The position numbers and the translations under genes were made by a program. A DNA stretch of 64,000 nt, taken from Zygophlyctis sp. KS116 (taxonomy: Eukaryota; Chytridiomycota). Below the pieces are notes generated by a model. The model worked only from the letters and a program-made list of their open reading frames with translations, made no database searches and had not been told where the DNA came from. The stretch is from positions 1 to 64,000 of the forward strand of contig BAAFSQ010000019.1 in assembly GCA_054661495.1 (NCBI GenBank), given 5' to 3'. Positions 10,591 through 23,400 of the stretch are shown here, in pieces. Within the stretch, counting starts at the first letter, position 1. Every line of letters begins with the position of its first letter.

Positions 10591-12594
10591 CTAAGCAATA
10601 TGTTCGATTCCCCAAGTTTTAATCACTCCATCCTGTGATGCCGATGCAACTGTGTTGTTGTCCAAAAACAGAACTCCATTTATTGCGTCCGGATGGGCAC
10701 CTTATATCAGCAAAAAATTAAATACATTTGATTGAAATATGTTTCATTGGCTCTTTTACAGACCAAATTTCAATATTCGTATCTAGCCCTCCAGAAACAG
10801 CGTGTAAACTATCCGGAGCCCATGACACAGCATTTACACGTGCTGTATGGAATACCCATTGGTTAATTTTTAACTAATGATCAACAGTAAGATCATTTTA
10901 CCTCTTTTGTATTTGCATCGTAAACAAAAACTGCCCTTTGTGTATCGGCCGCTGCAATATATTGTCCATTTGGAGAATAGTTTAAACAAGTAATCTCACC
11001 ACGATTTTTGTCTGCAACACTGGTTTGGGTCAACGAAGTTCCATCCCATGAATAGAAATATATTTTACCATCCTATATCCATCAAAATTAATTGTTTTTA
11101 CCGTCGACCCAATAGACAGCTCTGAACCATCCAAAGAAAAGGCAATGGCAGAAGGTATAAATTCCAAATTCTTTGAAAAACACTGATTTTCATTCTTTTT
11201 GATGCATATGTCCTTGTTAATCGTAATAAAAGCAACATATTCTTTAAATGATGCTAAACCTTTAGGAATACCCTGTGTTGAAAAAGAGAGTGAATTTGAA
11301 ACTGACAAATCTTCCCCAATCAACGATGTCTTGACTAGATCATCCATTGCAGCAGATGCCAAATGGTTCCCATAAATAGAAAATCCCATTATTTGATTTG
11401 CATGTGCTAAAGATGGCAAATACAAAGGTACGCCTGTTAGCTTTGGCCAAAGCAATACTCGTCCGTCATAACTTCCAGATATCAAAGTGGAGCCATCCAA
11501 CTTGTCTAAAGATGTTATTCCTTTTTGATGTCCCTTTGTATTATTAATTTAAAAAAGTTACAACAATCACTTTCACTGGCTTTTGAGGTGCCTTTGGATC
11601 CCAGTAATTTAAGTTTCCACAAAGAGAGAGAGATACTAAAAATTCGCCATCCCATACTAATCCTACTTGATGATTATCAACTGCAGGCTTTGGTGCCAGC
11701 GAGAATGTACTGATTTTAGATAATCTTCTATTTTACCTAATTGCGACATTCTTCTCTACATCCCACAATTTCACAGTTGAATCAGCCGATGCCGAAGCTA
11801 ATTGTTTACTAGTTGGATCCCAAGCCAGCCCAAAAACAGAACCAGTATGTGATTGACTACTATCAGTACACAAAGGAGAAGCGGATTCACCAGCTCCTGG
11901 ATAAATGAAAATCTGTCCATCTGAACCACCAGACGCGAACAAGTCTCCTGATGGAGCATACCGCACCACTTGAACAAATCGCGAATGATCATGAAGAGAA
12001 TGAGAAAACTTGAATGGAACTCCTGAATGCACATTAACAGACATATCATCTGATCCTGTGATTGCCTTGAAAGGTCTTTTTGGCCTAATATCCACAGAAT
12101 TAATAGCTTTAGAGTGTCCAGTAACTTCTCCTACCGAAGACAATGTATCAAATAAAAATGCATGCGCAGATCTAAGTTATTATTCCAATGATCCTAGAAT
12201 TACTTTTCTTTTCCTTGCCCGACTGCGATAATTCTTTTTGATTCAGAGTCCCATGCAATATCTTTGACTGGTCCAGAAAACACCTTGATTTCACTTTTTG
12301 TCAAATGCTCTGCCTGTGTTGTATCCCAAATCTTGACTGTCCCAGACACATCTTGAATATTAAATTTTGAATCTTACCTCCTGATGCGATATAATATCCA
12401 GATGGTGAACATACACCAACAGTTGTAGTTTGCGAATGTGCCGTGTACTCTTGACAGACGCCTGGATCAGATAATGATCTAATATAAATTGACTTTCCTG
12501 ATGCATATACTAATTTCCCCTTGAACGACGAAAGTCTAGTTGATGAGCCTCTATTTGTAGAAGGTGCAGGAGCCCAAAGAGATTTATGTACCAT
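10591..12594 (-). CDS. WDR1: actin-interacting protein 1 (WD-repeat protein 1)
   Basis: Cofactor of cofilin that promotes actin filament disassembly. Eight exons in transcript order: 12594-12378, 12351-12204, 12171-11737, 11709-11562, 11533-11102, 11072-10902, 10873-10726, 10700-10591; introns 25-32 bases; 602 residues, the normal AIP1 length. The sequence forms two WD40 propellers. Diagnostic stretches include the GTVKIWD strand, [33 protein letters not shown], the linker [18 protein letters not shown] and the end [16 protein letters not shown]. The start is the ATG at 12592-12594 ([16 protein letters not shown]), which matches the family N-terminus; an in-frame TTG 12 bases upstream is not needed. 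Confidence 0.95.
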
Positions 12595-12712
12595 TTTGTA
12601 TGTCAAAACGCGAAATTTATCGCGTTTTTGACCGACGGCGTTTAAGGACTGTACGGCTACTGATCATAGGATGTGATTATAGGATGGGAACATAGGTCTA
12701 TGTCTACTGAAA
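12595..12712. promoter_or_regulatory. 118-bp divergent promoter region, WDR1 / PheRS alpha
   Basis: Both neighbouring genes start at its edges, so it must carry both 5' leaders and promoters. No motif stands out beyond a CGCG-containing patch just upstream of WDR1 (about 12609-12631). Confidence 0.4.
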
Positions 12713-14255
12713 ATGGATTTGCAAGCGCAACTATTGACTCTTTTATCACAATCTGATCATCCGATTGATGGATCATCCTTTGATTCAAATGAACTCGTTA
12801 GGGTATTGAATGGATTATCATCTAGAGATATTGTATCGTTTGAGCCAATTGTTACAGAATCTTGGGTTTTGACCGACGAAGGAAAGGAAATTCTGGAAAA
12901 TGGATCCCATGAAGCGCAAGTCTTTAATGCTATTCCCGCTGATCATTCAATCAGCATTCAGGAATTAACGGTAAGAAATTTTAGATTTTTCTAAATTTAG
13001 GCTAAATTGGGACCAATCGCAAAGTTTGGGCAAGGTGCAGCTTTCAAGGCAAAATGGATTGGGAAAAATGATAAGGGGGAATTAGTGCGGCTCTTGGATA
13101 AGATTGTCGATTTAACAGTCAAAGATTTAAAGGTTATTAATGATACCGGATGTCATGATGATGGATCTGTCCTTAAGAATTTGAAGAAGAGGACTCTTAT
13201 TACTATAAAAAAGAATACAAAATATATGATCTCAAAGGGGAAGAAATTTACTTTGAATATTGTTGAAGAAGAAACAGATATTACTCATGAATTGATCGCT
13301 AGGTATGTAAATGGATTTTTTTAAAATATCATAGTGGAAAATGGAAAGATGCACAATTTAAAAAATACAATTTTGATGCACTTGGAGTTCAGCCGAATGT
13401 TGGGTCTCTTCATCCATTATTAAAAGTTCGAGATGAATTTAGACAAATTTTCTTTGAATTGGGATTCTCAGAAATGCCTACAAACCAGTATGTTGAATCT
13501 TCTTTTTGGAATTTTGATGCTCTCTTTCAGCCTCAACAGCATCCTGCTAGAGATGCTCACGATACATTTTTTTTATCTGATCCGCAAACTTCGGATAAGC
13601 TTCCAGCCGATTATGTTGAAAAGGTTAAAAAAGTTCATTCAGAAGGTGGTTATGGGTCTATTGGGTAATTTAAAAAGATTTTAAATTAAATAGTTATGGT
13701 TACGATTGGAAGATCCAGGAGGCTCAAAAGCTAATTTTAAGAACTCATACGACTGCGATTTCTTCTCATATGTTATACAAATTAGCTCAACAAAAAACTT
13801 TTACGCCTGTTAAATGGTTTTCTATTGATAAAGTATTTCGAAATGAAACATTGGATGCTACTCATTTAGCTGAATTTCACCAAATAGAAGGAGTAGTTGC
13901 TGATGTAGGACTTACTTTGGGGGATTTAATTGGTGTTTTGCATGGATTCTTTAAAAAATTGGGGATTGAAAAGCTCAAATTCAAACCTGCTTACAATCCT
14001 TACACTGAGCCATCTATGGAAATATTCTCTTGGCATGATGGTCTTAAGAAATGGGTTGAAATTGGAAATTCTGGAATATTTAGACCAGAAATGCTGCTTC
14101 CACTTGGTCTCCCTCCTGATGTTACTGTGATTGCATGGGGTTTATCAACTGAAAGACCTACAATGATAAAGTATGGATTAGATAACATTCGTGATCTAGT
14201 TGGACATAAATTAGATTTAGAGATGGTTGGAAGGAATCCTATATGTCGTTTTTAG
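12713..14255 (+). CDS. FARSA: phenylalanyl-tRNA synthetase alpha subunit, cytosolic
   Basis: Charges tRNA-Phe as part of the (alpha-beta)2 enzyme. Exons 12713-12970, 13001-13302, 13335-13664, 13694-14255 (introns 30, 32, 29 bases) close to 483 residues (animal subunit about 508). An N-terminal DNA-binding-fold region (residues 1-90, [22 protein letters not shown]) precedes the class II catalytic core: motif 1 region ([19 protein letters not shown]), motif 2 ([18 protein letters not shown]) and motif 3 ([20 protein letters not shown]), which carries the catalytic arginine. No mitochondrial presequence is seen, in line with the cytosolic enzyme. It is convergent with TAP42, 42 bp away. Confidence 0.97.
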
Positions 14256-14297
14256 TTGAGTGTTTTCATAAATAAGATGAAAAATATTTGTCAATTA

Positions 14298-15182
14298 TCA
14301 ACTTTTATTAGCTCTGTTTCCCCAACCTTTAGGATTATCATCTTTAAATTCATCCCAAGCTCTCTCCTTCATCAACTTTGTCTCCAAATCTTCTTCATTC
14401 ATATCATCAATAATTTTTTCTGTCTTGCCTTCAGTTCCACCCTTTAGAAAATTCCCACGTTCAAACTCCCTAGTCAAATACTCATCCACAGTCATACTAG
14501 GTAAATTATGACCTGGCTTGAAAACATTATCCTTTAGATCTTGCCTGTTAGATCTTATTATGAATGGCCTAAGAATTTTCCCTTCCTTTGAGAGTAATGG
14601 CCCATTCTTAATTTCAAGCCGTGAGTCTGAATATTGAGGGTTATGTTTAGGCTTTTCATTGTTCAGAGATTCCTCATGTTCTTCTAATAGTTCTATTTCC
14701 ATCGTATTACTTGATAATAATTGCTTTGACTTTAGAATTTGCAATTGAATATTTTCCAAGAATAATTCTCGCTGCGATTCTTCATCATTTCTAGTTTTCA
14801 AGATTTTAATATTTGACTGAATTTCTTTTTCCTTTTTGAAAGCCATAATCAATTCTTGCCTTGATGGTTTACTTTTATTTAAAGTAGCTAGTCCCAATCT
14901 TTCTACCGACTCCAAAAATTCCAACAGATTTTCCCTAGACTTTTTCAGAATTTCTAATCTTTCTCTTGAATTTTCAAAATTCAATTCAGAGAGTGCCAAA
15001 CCTTTGAGGGCCGGAATTTCCAAAAACTTTAAATCCATTGTAGAAATTTCCTTTAGAGATTCATTATCAGAGAATAAATCTAGCGTCAACATCCACTTTT
15101 GACATTTTTCTATTAGTTCTAGTCTCTTGCTAGGATCTGATTCCTGTAGAATTGAATCGTAGAGCGAATTTAAATTTGACAT
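14298..15182 (-). CDS. TAP42: TAP42 / IGBP1 family PP2A-associated protein
   Basis: A single exon encodes 294 residues. TAP42/alpha-4 proteins bind and protect PP2A-type catalytic subunits and act downstream of TOR. The N-terminal half is helical (TPR-like), with the family feature FLEIPALKGLALSELNFENSR. The C-terminal signature is clear: a PFIIRSNRQDLKDNVFKPGH region, then LPSMTVDEYLTREFERGN and the closing AWDEFKDDNPKGWGNRANKS, matching the conserved REWDEFKxxNPKGxGN ending. Length is near that of other TAP42 proteins (about 340-370), with a shorter middle. Confidence 0.93.
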   Translation of the reverse strand: MSNLNSLYDSILQESDPSKRLELIEKCQKWMLTLDLFSDNESLKEISTMDLKFLEIPALKGLALSELNFENSRERLEILKKSRENLLEFLESVERLGLATLNKSKPSRQELIMAFKKEKEIQSNIKILKTRNDEESQRELFLENIQLQILKSKQLLSSNTMEIELLEEHEESLNNEKPKHNPQYSDSRLEIKNGPLLSKEGKILRPFIIRSNRQDLKDNVFKPGHNLPSMTVDEYLTREFERGNFLKGGTEGKTEKIIDDMNEEDLETKLMKERAWDEFKDDNPKGWGNRANKS

Positions 15183-15336
15183 GATTTAATTTTGTTATAA
15201 TTTTGGTATAATTTTGATTTAATTTTTCTAATATTATTCCCTTTATCCCTCTTTAATTCTTATAACTTTCTTATAACTTTCTTATAACCTCAGTGCACTG
15301 GGACACTAGGTTCTAACACTAGGCTCAAGGTCAAGA
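15183..15336. promoter_or_regulatory. divergent spacer with short tandem motifs
   Basis: This 154-bp spacer lies between the TAP42 start and the PSMG4-like start. Three near-identical copies of CTTATAACTTT occur at about 15256-15289, and ACACTAGG appears twice near 15302-15322. A regulatory role is a guess from position and repetition. Confidence 0.35.
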
Positions 15337-15683
15337 ATGTTCCCTCTGAAAACAGCGTCTGCACAATTACAAATCCCAAACTCTGCTCCCGTAAAAATCC
15401 TCATTTCTAAAGGATCAGATTATTATCTGATAATGATTACTCAAAATTCAAAATTAGGGAATTTTAGTTGGTCAGATCCATTTACATCTCTCATGGGAGA
15501 CTCTAAAAGAAGTTTACTAAATCAAATTTACTCTACTCAACTCTCATTAACCCTAAACTCACCATGTTTACTCTGTCTCTCTCTAGACAATTCTTTAAAT
15601 CAGGAACTAGAGGATTTGGAGACTCATGGAAATTTACTAAAGGAAATTTGTTGTAAAGTTTCGACATTGATTAAAGAAAATTT

Positions 15684-15687
<4 letters not shown>
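15337..15687 (+). CDS. PSMG4: proteasome assembly chaperone 4-like protein
   Basis: A single exon encodes 116 residues, the size of PAC4/PSMG4 (about 123). Layout fits the family: an N-terminal strand pair (VKILISKGSDYYLIMITQ), then a central TSLMGDSKRSLLNQIYSTQL region matching the family's TSLLGD-x-S motif, a hydrophobic strand (SPCLLCLSL) and a C-terminal helix. PAC3-PAC4 heterodimers help build the proteasome alpha ring. Similarity is in pattern only and the family is poorly conserved, so PSMG3 or another small protein remains possible. The stop codon overlaps that of KRR1 on the other strand. Confidence 0.45.
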
Positions 15688-16878
<1,191 letters not shown>

Positions 16879-17327
16879 ATGAGTTTGTCAGTGCTGTCAA
16901 GGAGCTTTAAAAGAAACCTCTCTAGCAAATCTCTAATTCCTACTATAGAAGCAGATCTAATAAATGGAATTCCTCCACAGCAGTCTATAAGAAAAGTTTA
17001 TATTTACAAACCTGCTAATACAACAATGCAGTCGGGAGTTGGAAATTCTCAGTTTTGGAAAATAGACTTTGAATCTCAAAAGAAATGGGAAAATCCGCTC
17101 ATGGGTTGGGCATCATCGTAATCTTAACATTATAATATAATAGAGGAGATCCGTTACAAGCTACTTTTATGAAATTTAAAACTAGACAGGAAGCTATTCA
17201 ATTTGCTGAAATGCAAGGTTACACTTGGAATGTGGTAGAACCTAAAGAGTCAAAGTTTAGGGTAAAGTCCTACGCATCAAACTTCAAGTACAATCCAGGA
17301 AAAATTAGAAAGTTTTTCACAAAGTAA
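16879..17327 (+). CDS. NDUFS4: NDUFS4, 18-kDa accessory subunit of complex I
   Basis: Exons 16879-17117 and 17144-17327 (26-base intron) encode 140 residues. A basic, serine-rich mitochondrial presequence (MSLSVLSRSFKRNLSSKSL) precedes the family domain: VYIYKPANTTMQSGVG, then FWKIDFESQKKWENPLMGWA and, in exon 2, SGDPLQATFMKFKTRQEAIQ and a Y-x-W-x-V strand. The intron interrupts the signature WENPLMGWAS-SGDPL, which only reads through when spliced. Complex I is therefore expected in this organism. The stop lies 14 bp from that of importin-11. Confidence 0.95.
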
Positions 17328-17341
17328 GAATAAATTTCTTG

Positions 17342-20300
17342 TTATAAATAACTTTTTTCTAATGAATTTCGTATTGATGGGTCTAAAATTGATAGTAGAC
17401 TCTGAAATTCTGAGATTCCAATCGAGTTGCAGTAATATTTGAGTCTAGATGAAATAAAATTTAAAAACTCTGATTGGGTTTGAAATAAAATAGATTCAAG
17501 AGAATCTTGTTCCCATTTTATAGTTGTTGAGAAGCTATGGGTTTTAGATTAGAAAATATACCTATTCTCAAGTAAAATTCCAGAAAAAATAATCATGATT
17601 CCTTGAAATTGAGGTCTAGAAATCAACACTAAAGGTAATAGTTGTGCTAGAGCTGAAGATACTAAAACTCTCTGGTTAGGTTGGGAAAGAGAGTCAAACT
17701 ATCATGTTAAAATATAAAAGTTACCCTGGAAATTAATTCATCTATAAATGAAGATAATAGATGATTAGAGTTTTCAAGACTATTGATTTCCCCAAGAAAG
17801 ATTTGAGGATTAGTCAAAATAATTCTTGATAGGATGAGATTATAATCCATAATAATAACATGTAATTCCTCTCCTTTAATAGTCTCTATAATCATTTTTT
17901 TCAAAATTCCACTTGCGCTGATTTCACTCAAGAGAAGCATTGATGGTGGATTTAATACCTGAATGCAAGTGTCCAACAAATTTAGAATATGTTTTGAGGC
18001 TTCAGGGATTAGACTTCCCAAAAGTATAGATAATTTTGAAATTAGGATGTTTCCATATTCTTGAAAAATGTTTTCTGGTGCTAATTTAATCATAAGAGCC
18101 AGGATTTTCAATACAGATTTAAGACTTTCAGTACCATTGTCCAATAAATTTATAATAAGTGGAATTAGTTGATACAATTGTTGAGTCATAGATTTTGTAT
18201 TCTGAACAATAGCCAAACACAGGTCTAATCCTTCTTCAAGAATGTAAATATGGCTTGGATCGCTAGTGTTTAATGCTGATTGAACAATTGGAATCGCGAT
18301 TGAGAGAGCATAAGTTTCTCCTCCAAGAGCCTATAATTATCAAATAATCCTAAAATACTAAAACTAGGCTAGTGACAATAGACACTATCGCACTCTTAAA
18401 TAAATGCTGGCTGTCCGCATGCTGCCATTGATTTGACAAGGTATTTAATATCTGAGGCGCAAAAGAAGCAGACTTGAATAATTAAAGAAAAAAGTATACC
18501 TGATCTTCCAAGCGCAAGACAAGAACTGAAATAGTGTTCAGTAAACATAGTTTGGATTCAAATTCTTCATATTCATCAAGCAATTTCAGACAATGTCCTA
18601 TAGTTGCGTTAACAAATGGAATAAAGTCCTCCAATTCAAAATCGTAATCGTCAATACATTGTCGCAAACATATAATACTCGTTAATTTAACAACAGAGTC
18701 TGGATCATTTGAAAGATTTAGTAATGCCTCATAGACAATAGGCCGAATTGGCTTTGGTACCTTTACTGAAATCCAACTTTTGATTACCAGTGCGATTCGT
18801 CTGCGAATTATTTTCAACCTACAGTTAAAATCAATTATATTACTCAGCAGACTTATCCATAGTTTCCTTTAGAATAAATGAGCCCAATAAAGCACCAAAA
18901 TCAACGAAATTTGCCAAGTCAGCCGCACATAAGCCAAGCACACAATAGGTAGACTCCTTAACACTTATATTAACATTATTCTCTACAGATGATAAGCATA
19001 GATTTACACTTACTAGTCACAGCTTCTACCATTGAAAGTAATGCAGGAGCCAGAATTTCTCGATGCTGCGAAACAAGATCCACTACTAATTTTTCAGCGC
19101 ATAGCTAAAAGTTAAAAATCCAAATATGAAAATTACACGAACATTGTATTCCCAATGATCCGCTTCTTCTTCTTGAACAAACTGCTCTGGTTCATCTTTC
19201 CAAAAATCCAAATCTTCTTCTGAAAGACAAACATATTTTAAAACCAGCAACTGTAAGCATGATTGCAAAAAATCAGGATTGAATATATTTGAATTTACAA
19301 ATTGTTGGGCATGATTTACTCGAGCTTTAATACTTTCATCTATACCTGAGAAAAAAAAGAATACCTTCACTGACAATATTAAACTCTGAATTCTTGACAA
19401 GCCGTCGTACCAGTTTCAAGGATTGCAAGACAACCTTATCAAAAGCAGCATCTTTTCCTAACTTTTTTAAAATCAGTAATTTTACCAGGAGTAGAATTTT
19501 GAAGAATATTCCAATAAAGAGTCACTACATCCAATAGCCCTGGAGTAAATATAAAATTTACTAGATCTCTCTCTTGTAAATCCAAGTATATTTTTCCTAT
19601 AAGAATTACAAATTTGCATATTTTAGCTGATAGTTTATCAAAATGCGTCCCTAAAACTTAATTTTTTCCAAAATATACTTATTTTTAACATTTCTTGATT
19701 ACAAATAACCAAATTCTTGTAAAATTCCAAAGCTCTTGTATTCTGAGAAAAATCACTATATCCATATACTAATAATCTCCTGCAAGACTTTAAAGCCAGT
19801 AAAGAAATCTCTAGCCTCATATTTGCCTCATCTTGATTTCCTAGAGATATTGAATTGAAAAATGCTGATAAAAATTCATTGAATAGACTAGCAAGAAAAT
19901 CAAGGATTGGAGGCGCAATCCTCATAAACTGGGCTCTACTGGTAGCAAGAGTTTTTGAAGCAAGAGTTTTTATAACAACATGCAGTGTATATAGCCCATG
20001 AATCTGAAAGGACATGGATCCACCAGCAAAACTAGATTTTATAACCTCCATCAGTTGGTCTATTAATTGCGGCCAAAACATTGGATAATCATATCTAGCT
20101 ATTTTTGCCACAATCAGAGAGTGTGATGCATTTAATACCTTGGTCTCATGAGCACCAAAGAATTGCATAATCATTGGACGCAAAACTTGTTTCTCATCTT
20201 CGGTTATCCTAATATTCAGTAAGTGATCATACCCATTTCTAGCATTTTTCCTCCAGTATTTATCAATTCCATTCTTAAAATATAATAATCCAAGTGTTTT

Positions 20301-20450
20301 CAACTTTAGATCAGACTCTTGATCAATCAAGTTCCATAGATTGCTATAGAAGCCTGGATGTCCTTCGCATGACTGAAGCATTTGATCCCCAGACGCTCGG
20401 ATCTCTGGGTCTGGAGAAGAGGCACAAACAAGTGCAGATCTCAAATCCAT
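17342..20450 (-). CDS. IPO11: importin-11 (Kap120 family) nuclear transport receptor
   Basis: HEAT-repeat karyopherin that carries cargo through nuclear pores with Ran. Eleven exons in transcript order: 20450-19679, 19650-19486, 19457-19365, 19345-19137, 19104-19014, 18982-18844, 18818-18500, 18472-18359, 18330-17725, 17698-17562, 17534-17342; total 945 residues with exact frame closure (animal protein 975). The importin-beta N-terminal region includes LKLKTLGLLYFKNGIDKYWR, FWPQLIDQLMEVIK and HVVIKTLASKTLATSR, which is importin-11 rather than importin-7/8. Later blocks (EADHWEYNVR, SWISVKVPKPIRPIVYEALL, YILEEGLDL) also match. Intron 3 (19346-19364) is only 19 bases with an unbroken T8 tract; all others are 25-32. 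Confidence 0.93.
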
Positions 20451-20491
20451 TGGTAAATTTCAGGGCTGCGGTAAAATTTATTGACTCAGAC

Positions 20492-23400
20492 TCAATATTT
20501 GGGGTTATTCACCATTGCTGCACGGCTAGGATGTATACCAGGATTTGAGCTTCTTCCTTCTCTACTATCCCTATTAGGATCCCTTGGTACATCACGTTGA
20601 CGGGGTCTAGACTGAGAATGAGATCCGCCACTATCTTTAATCTTCTTGTCAAGAGTCTTTTTTTCATCATCTTTAAAGAAACGAAGCAGGCTATCAACAT
20701 CTCGGAATTTACGCATACGGAATAAAAATCCGTCTGGCTGAATAGTGACGGTTTCACTTTTAACTCTTGCATGAGGATGCATATACACAAGGTAGAAACT
20801 TCCAGGCTTTTCAGATGAAATAGCAAACCCATACATTGATCTTTGGAAATATTTTGCTTGCTCTTCAACGTATTTGTCTAGTATTAATCTGTAATAAATC
20901 TTACACATTTCTTCTTTACTTTTTCTTTGAAATTTAGAATGTTGAATGATATCAGTAATGCGACGTGTCATTGGTTCAATATGTTCTGAAATGATTTGAT
21001 CAATTTCCAAAAACTGCCTATTTTCAATTTGGAGAATTTTCCCAAGACTCCATTCATTTTCTTTTTTGAGTTCGAGTACATCTTAAAAATTAGTAAATGT
21101 TTTTACCTATATGTTGATAAATGTCATCATCGATTTTCCAAGTGATTGAAATATGATCATTTCCTTTGGTTGAAGGACGAACAACGATTTCTCCTCGAGG
21201 CCTTCGGGAAAGATACTCTTCTGCAGCCTTAAAATCTATATTTTTGAAAAATGGATGCTGAATATGACGACTTTGACCACGGCTCTTCTTTTTTGATCCT
21301 ACAAGTGATATGTCGAATATATCCTTCTCTTCCCTTTCAAAATTGAAGAATGTATCACGCACAATTATATCCATGTTACGATCAACTACAGCAGATTTTC
21401 TTATATCCAATTCAAGACTTAGACGTTCTTTGCTAACCTCTAAAACTCGGGCTGGGATTGATTGCCCAGGAATATACAATAGATTTAGTTGTGGATCGTT
21501 TTCCATCTTTTTAGGTATATCAACATTCTTAACGTGCACAACGGCTTCCATTCCAGAAGAATGTTCACAAAAGATAAATCGATCTTTAACCTTTTGAATA
21601 TTGACATTTACTAGAGAGCCCACATGGAGAGTTTCATCCGTCTCATTTGTAAGCATGGTAAATATCTCATCCTGAGAAGCTCCGTGGAATGGCTCACGCT
21701 TTTCACTAAAGGGTGCCATCAGCTCATCTCGCATTTCATTCAAGGCAATTTTCTTCAACTTTCCCTCTGAACGCTCCAATTCGTCTGCATAATCATCCAG
21801 CATTAGCATCAACAGACGATCTGAATCATTTTCCATAATTTCAGCAACATGATGAGAGGGATTGTCGTCATCTCCTGCTGCATCATCAATATCCAATGCA
21901 TCAGCAGCCATTTTTCTTGCAATGTCGTAATCTTCAGGATGAATTCTTGTATCATCCAAGACATCAATAATTAGAGACGGAGTTCGCATAAAATGTCTTT
22001 CTTTTATCCGTATAAAGGAAGAACAGTTAATAAACACTTTTTCGGAACATACTTTCTTGAGTACCAGATCAGCTCGTGATTCTAACTTTCCGCCCTTAAA
22101 GATAAGTAATATTCTGAAATTACCAATCTGCCCAATTTAGAAATAATAGCGCTAGCTTTTCGCGGGCCCAAACCGCTAACAAATTGTAATGCGCCGCGAA
22201 GTTCTTCATTATCCAAGCAGAGATTGATATCTAATCCACTAATTATTAGGTTAATTTTATATACCAGCTAGCTATAACAGTCATGAAAGATCGTGTAATC
22301 GCCCTTTTGAGCTTATCCTCTGGCAACTGAAATCTTAGTTATTAAAACGTACCAATTTTTGTAATGGATGCAGGTGAAGATGTTTATAATCATCCTCCAC
22401 ATTCATCAGTCTTGAATATTCCATAATTGGATCTTGAACCTTCCTTGCTAAGGATACAAGGTATCTAACCATAGGATCTGAATCGGGGTAGTATTTCTGG
22501 CCCTCTTTAGAGTTCATAAATACTCTTGCAGCGTCATCATCAACCAAAATAATCGGAATTTGCTTCGAAAACGTTTTCCTGGATTTTCCTTTGTTCACTA
22601 TTTCACTGACAATATTATATAAGTGAGTTAATATTCCTGGATGAAAACCAGCTAATACGATGACATCGGGCTCATAAATCGCAACCTTATCACTAAATTT
22701 CTCCATATCTGCCTCTCTATCACGATCTCCGAGCTTAGAAAATGTACAAGAATGATTGAGCCTATGATTTGTCTCTACCACAACCATATGAGTTACAGAG
22801 GTTCGATCACCTTGACCCCAAGATAAAGCCATAACCTTTGCTGGGGTATCATCCATGAACTCATCATCTTCTTGAGCGGGCCTAAAAGGAGCCATATTTA
22901 ATTTCTAAAATATCAGATTATATCTAGTACCTTTTCTAAAATAAACCTGCACATACTAGAAACATAATCAATGGCACTCATTCGCAGCGTTTCTTTTAGC
23001 CATTTGCTGGTTTGCTCAAAGAGGATTGACTTTGAAGCGAAATCCGCAATTTTAACTCTTTGCTCGTTCCATTTTTCCGCAACAGCATTAACATAGTCAT
23101 TTTGAATATTTTTATATATATCTTTTAAGAGCTCCACTTCCATATCTACTTTTGCAGACACTGTGACTAATCCCTCATTTTCAGCAGTATTTATTTGAAG
23201 AAATTGGCCATCTTTAAAGTCTAAAACCGGTTTTGCAGTCAAATATTTAAATGGCTATAGTTAAATTGACAATGATAATATACATAGTATTTGTGACCAG
23301 GCTTAATTTCCGTTTTCCCTTTCATTGTTGGTGTGACTGTAATTACGGCATCAGTTGAATATACTCTGCGTAAGAAATTACGCAGTGTAGGATCGGCAGC

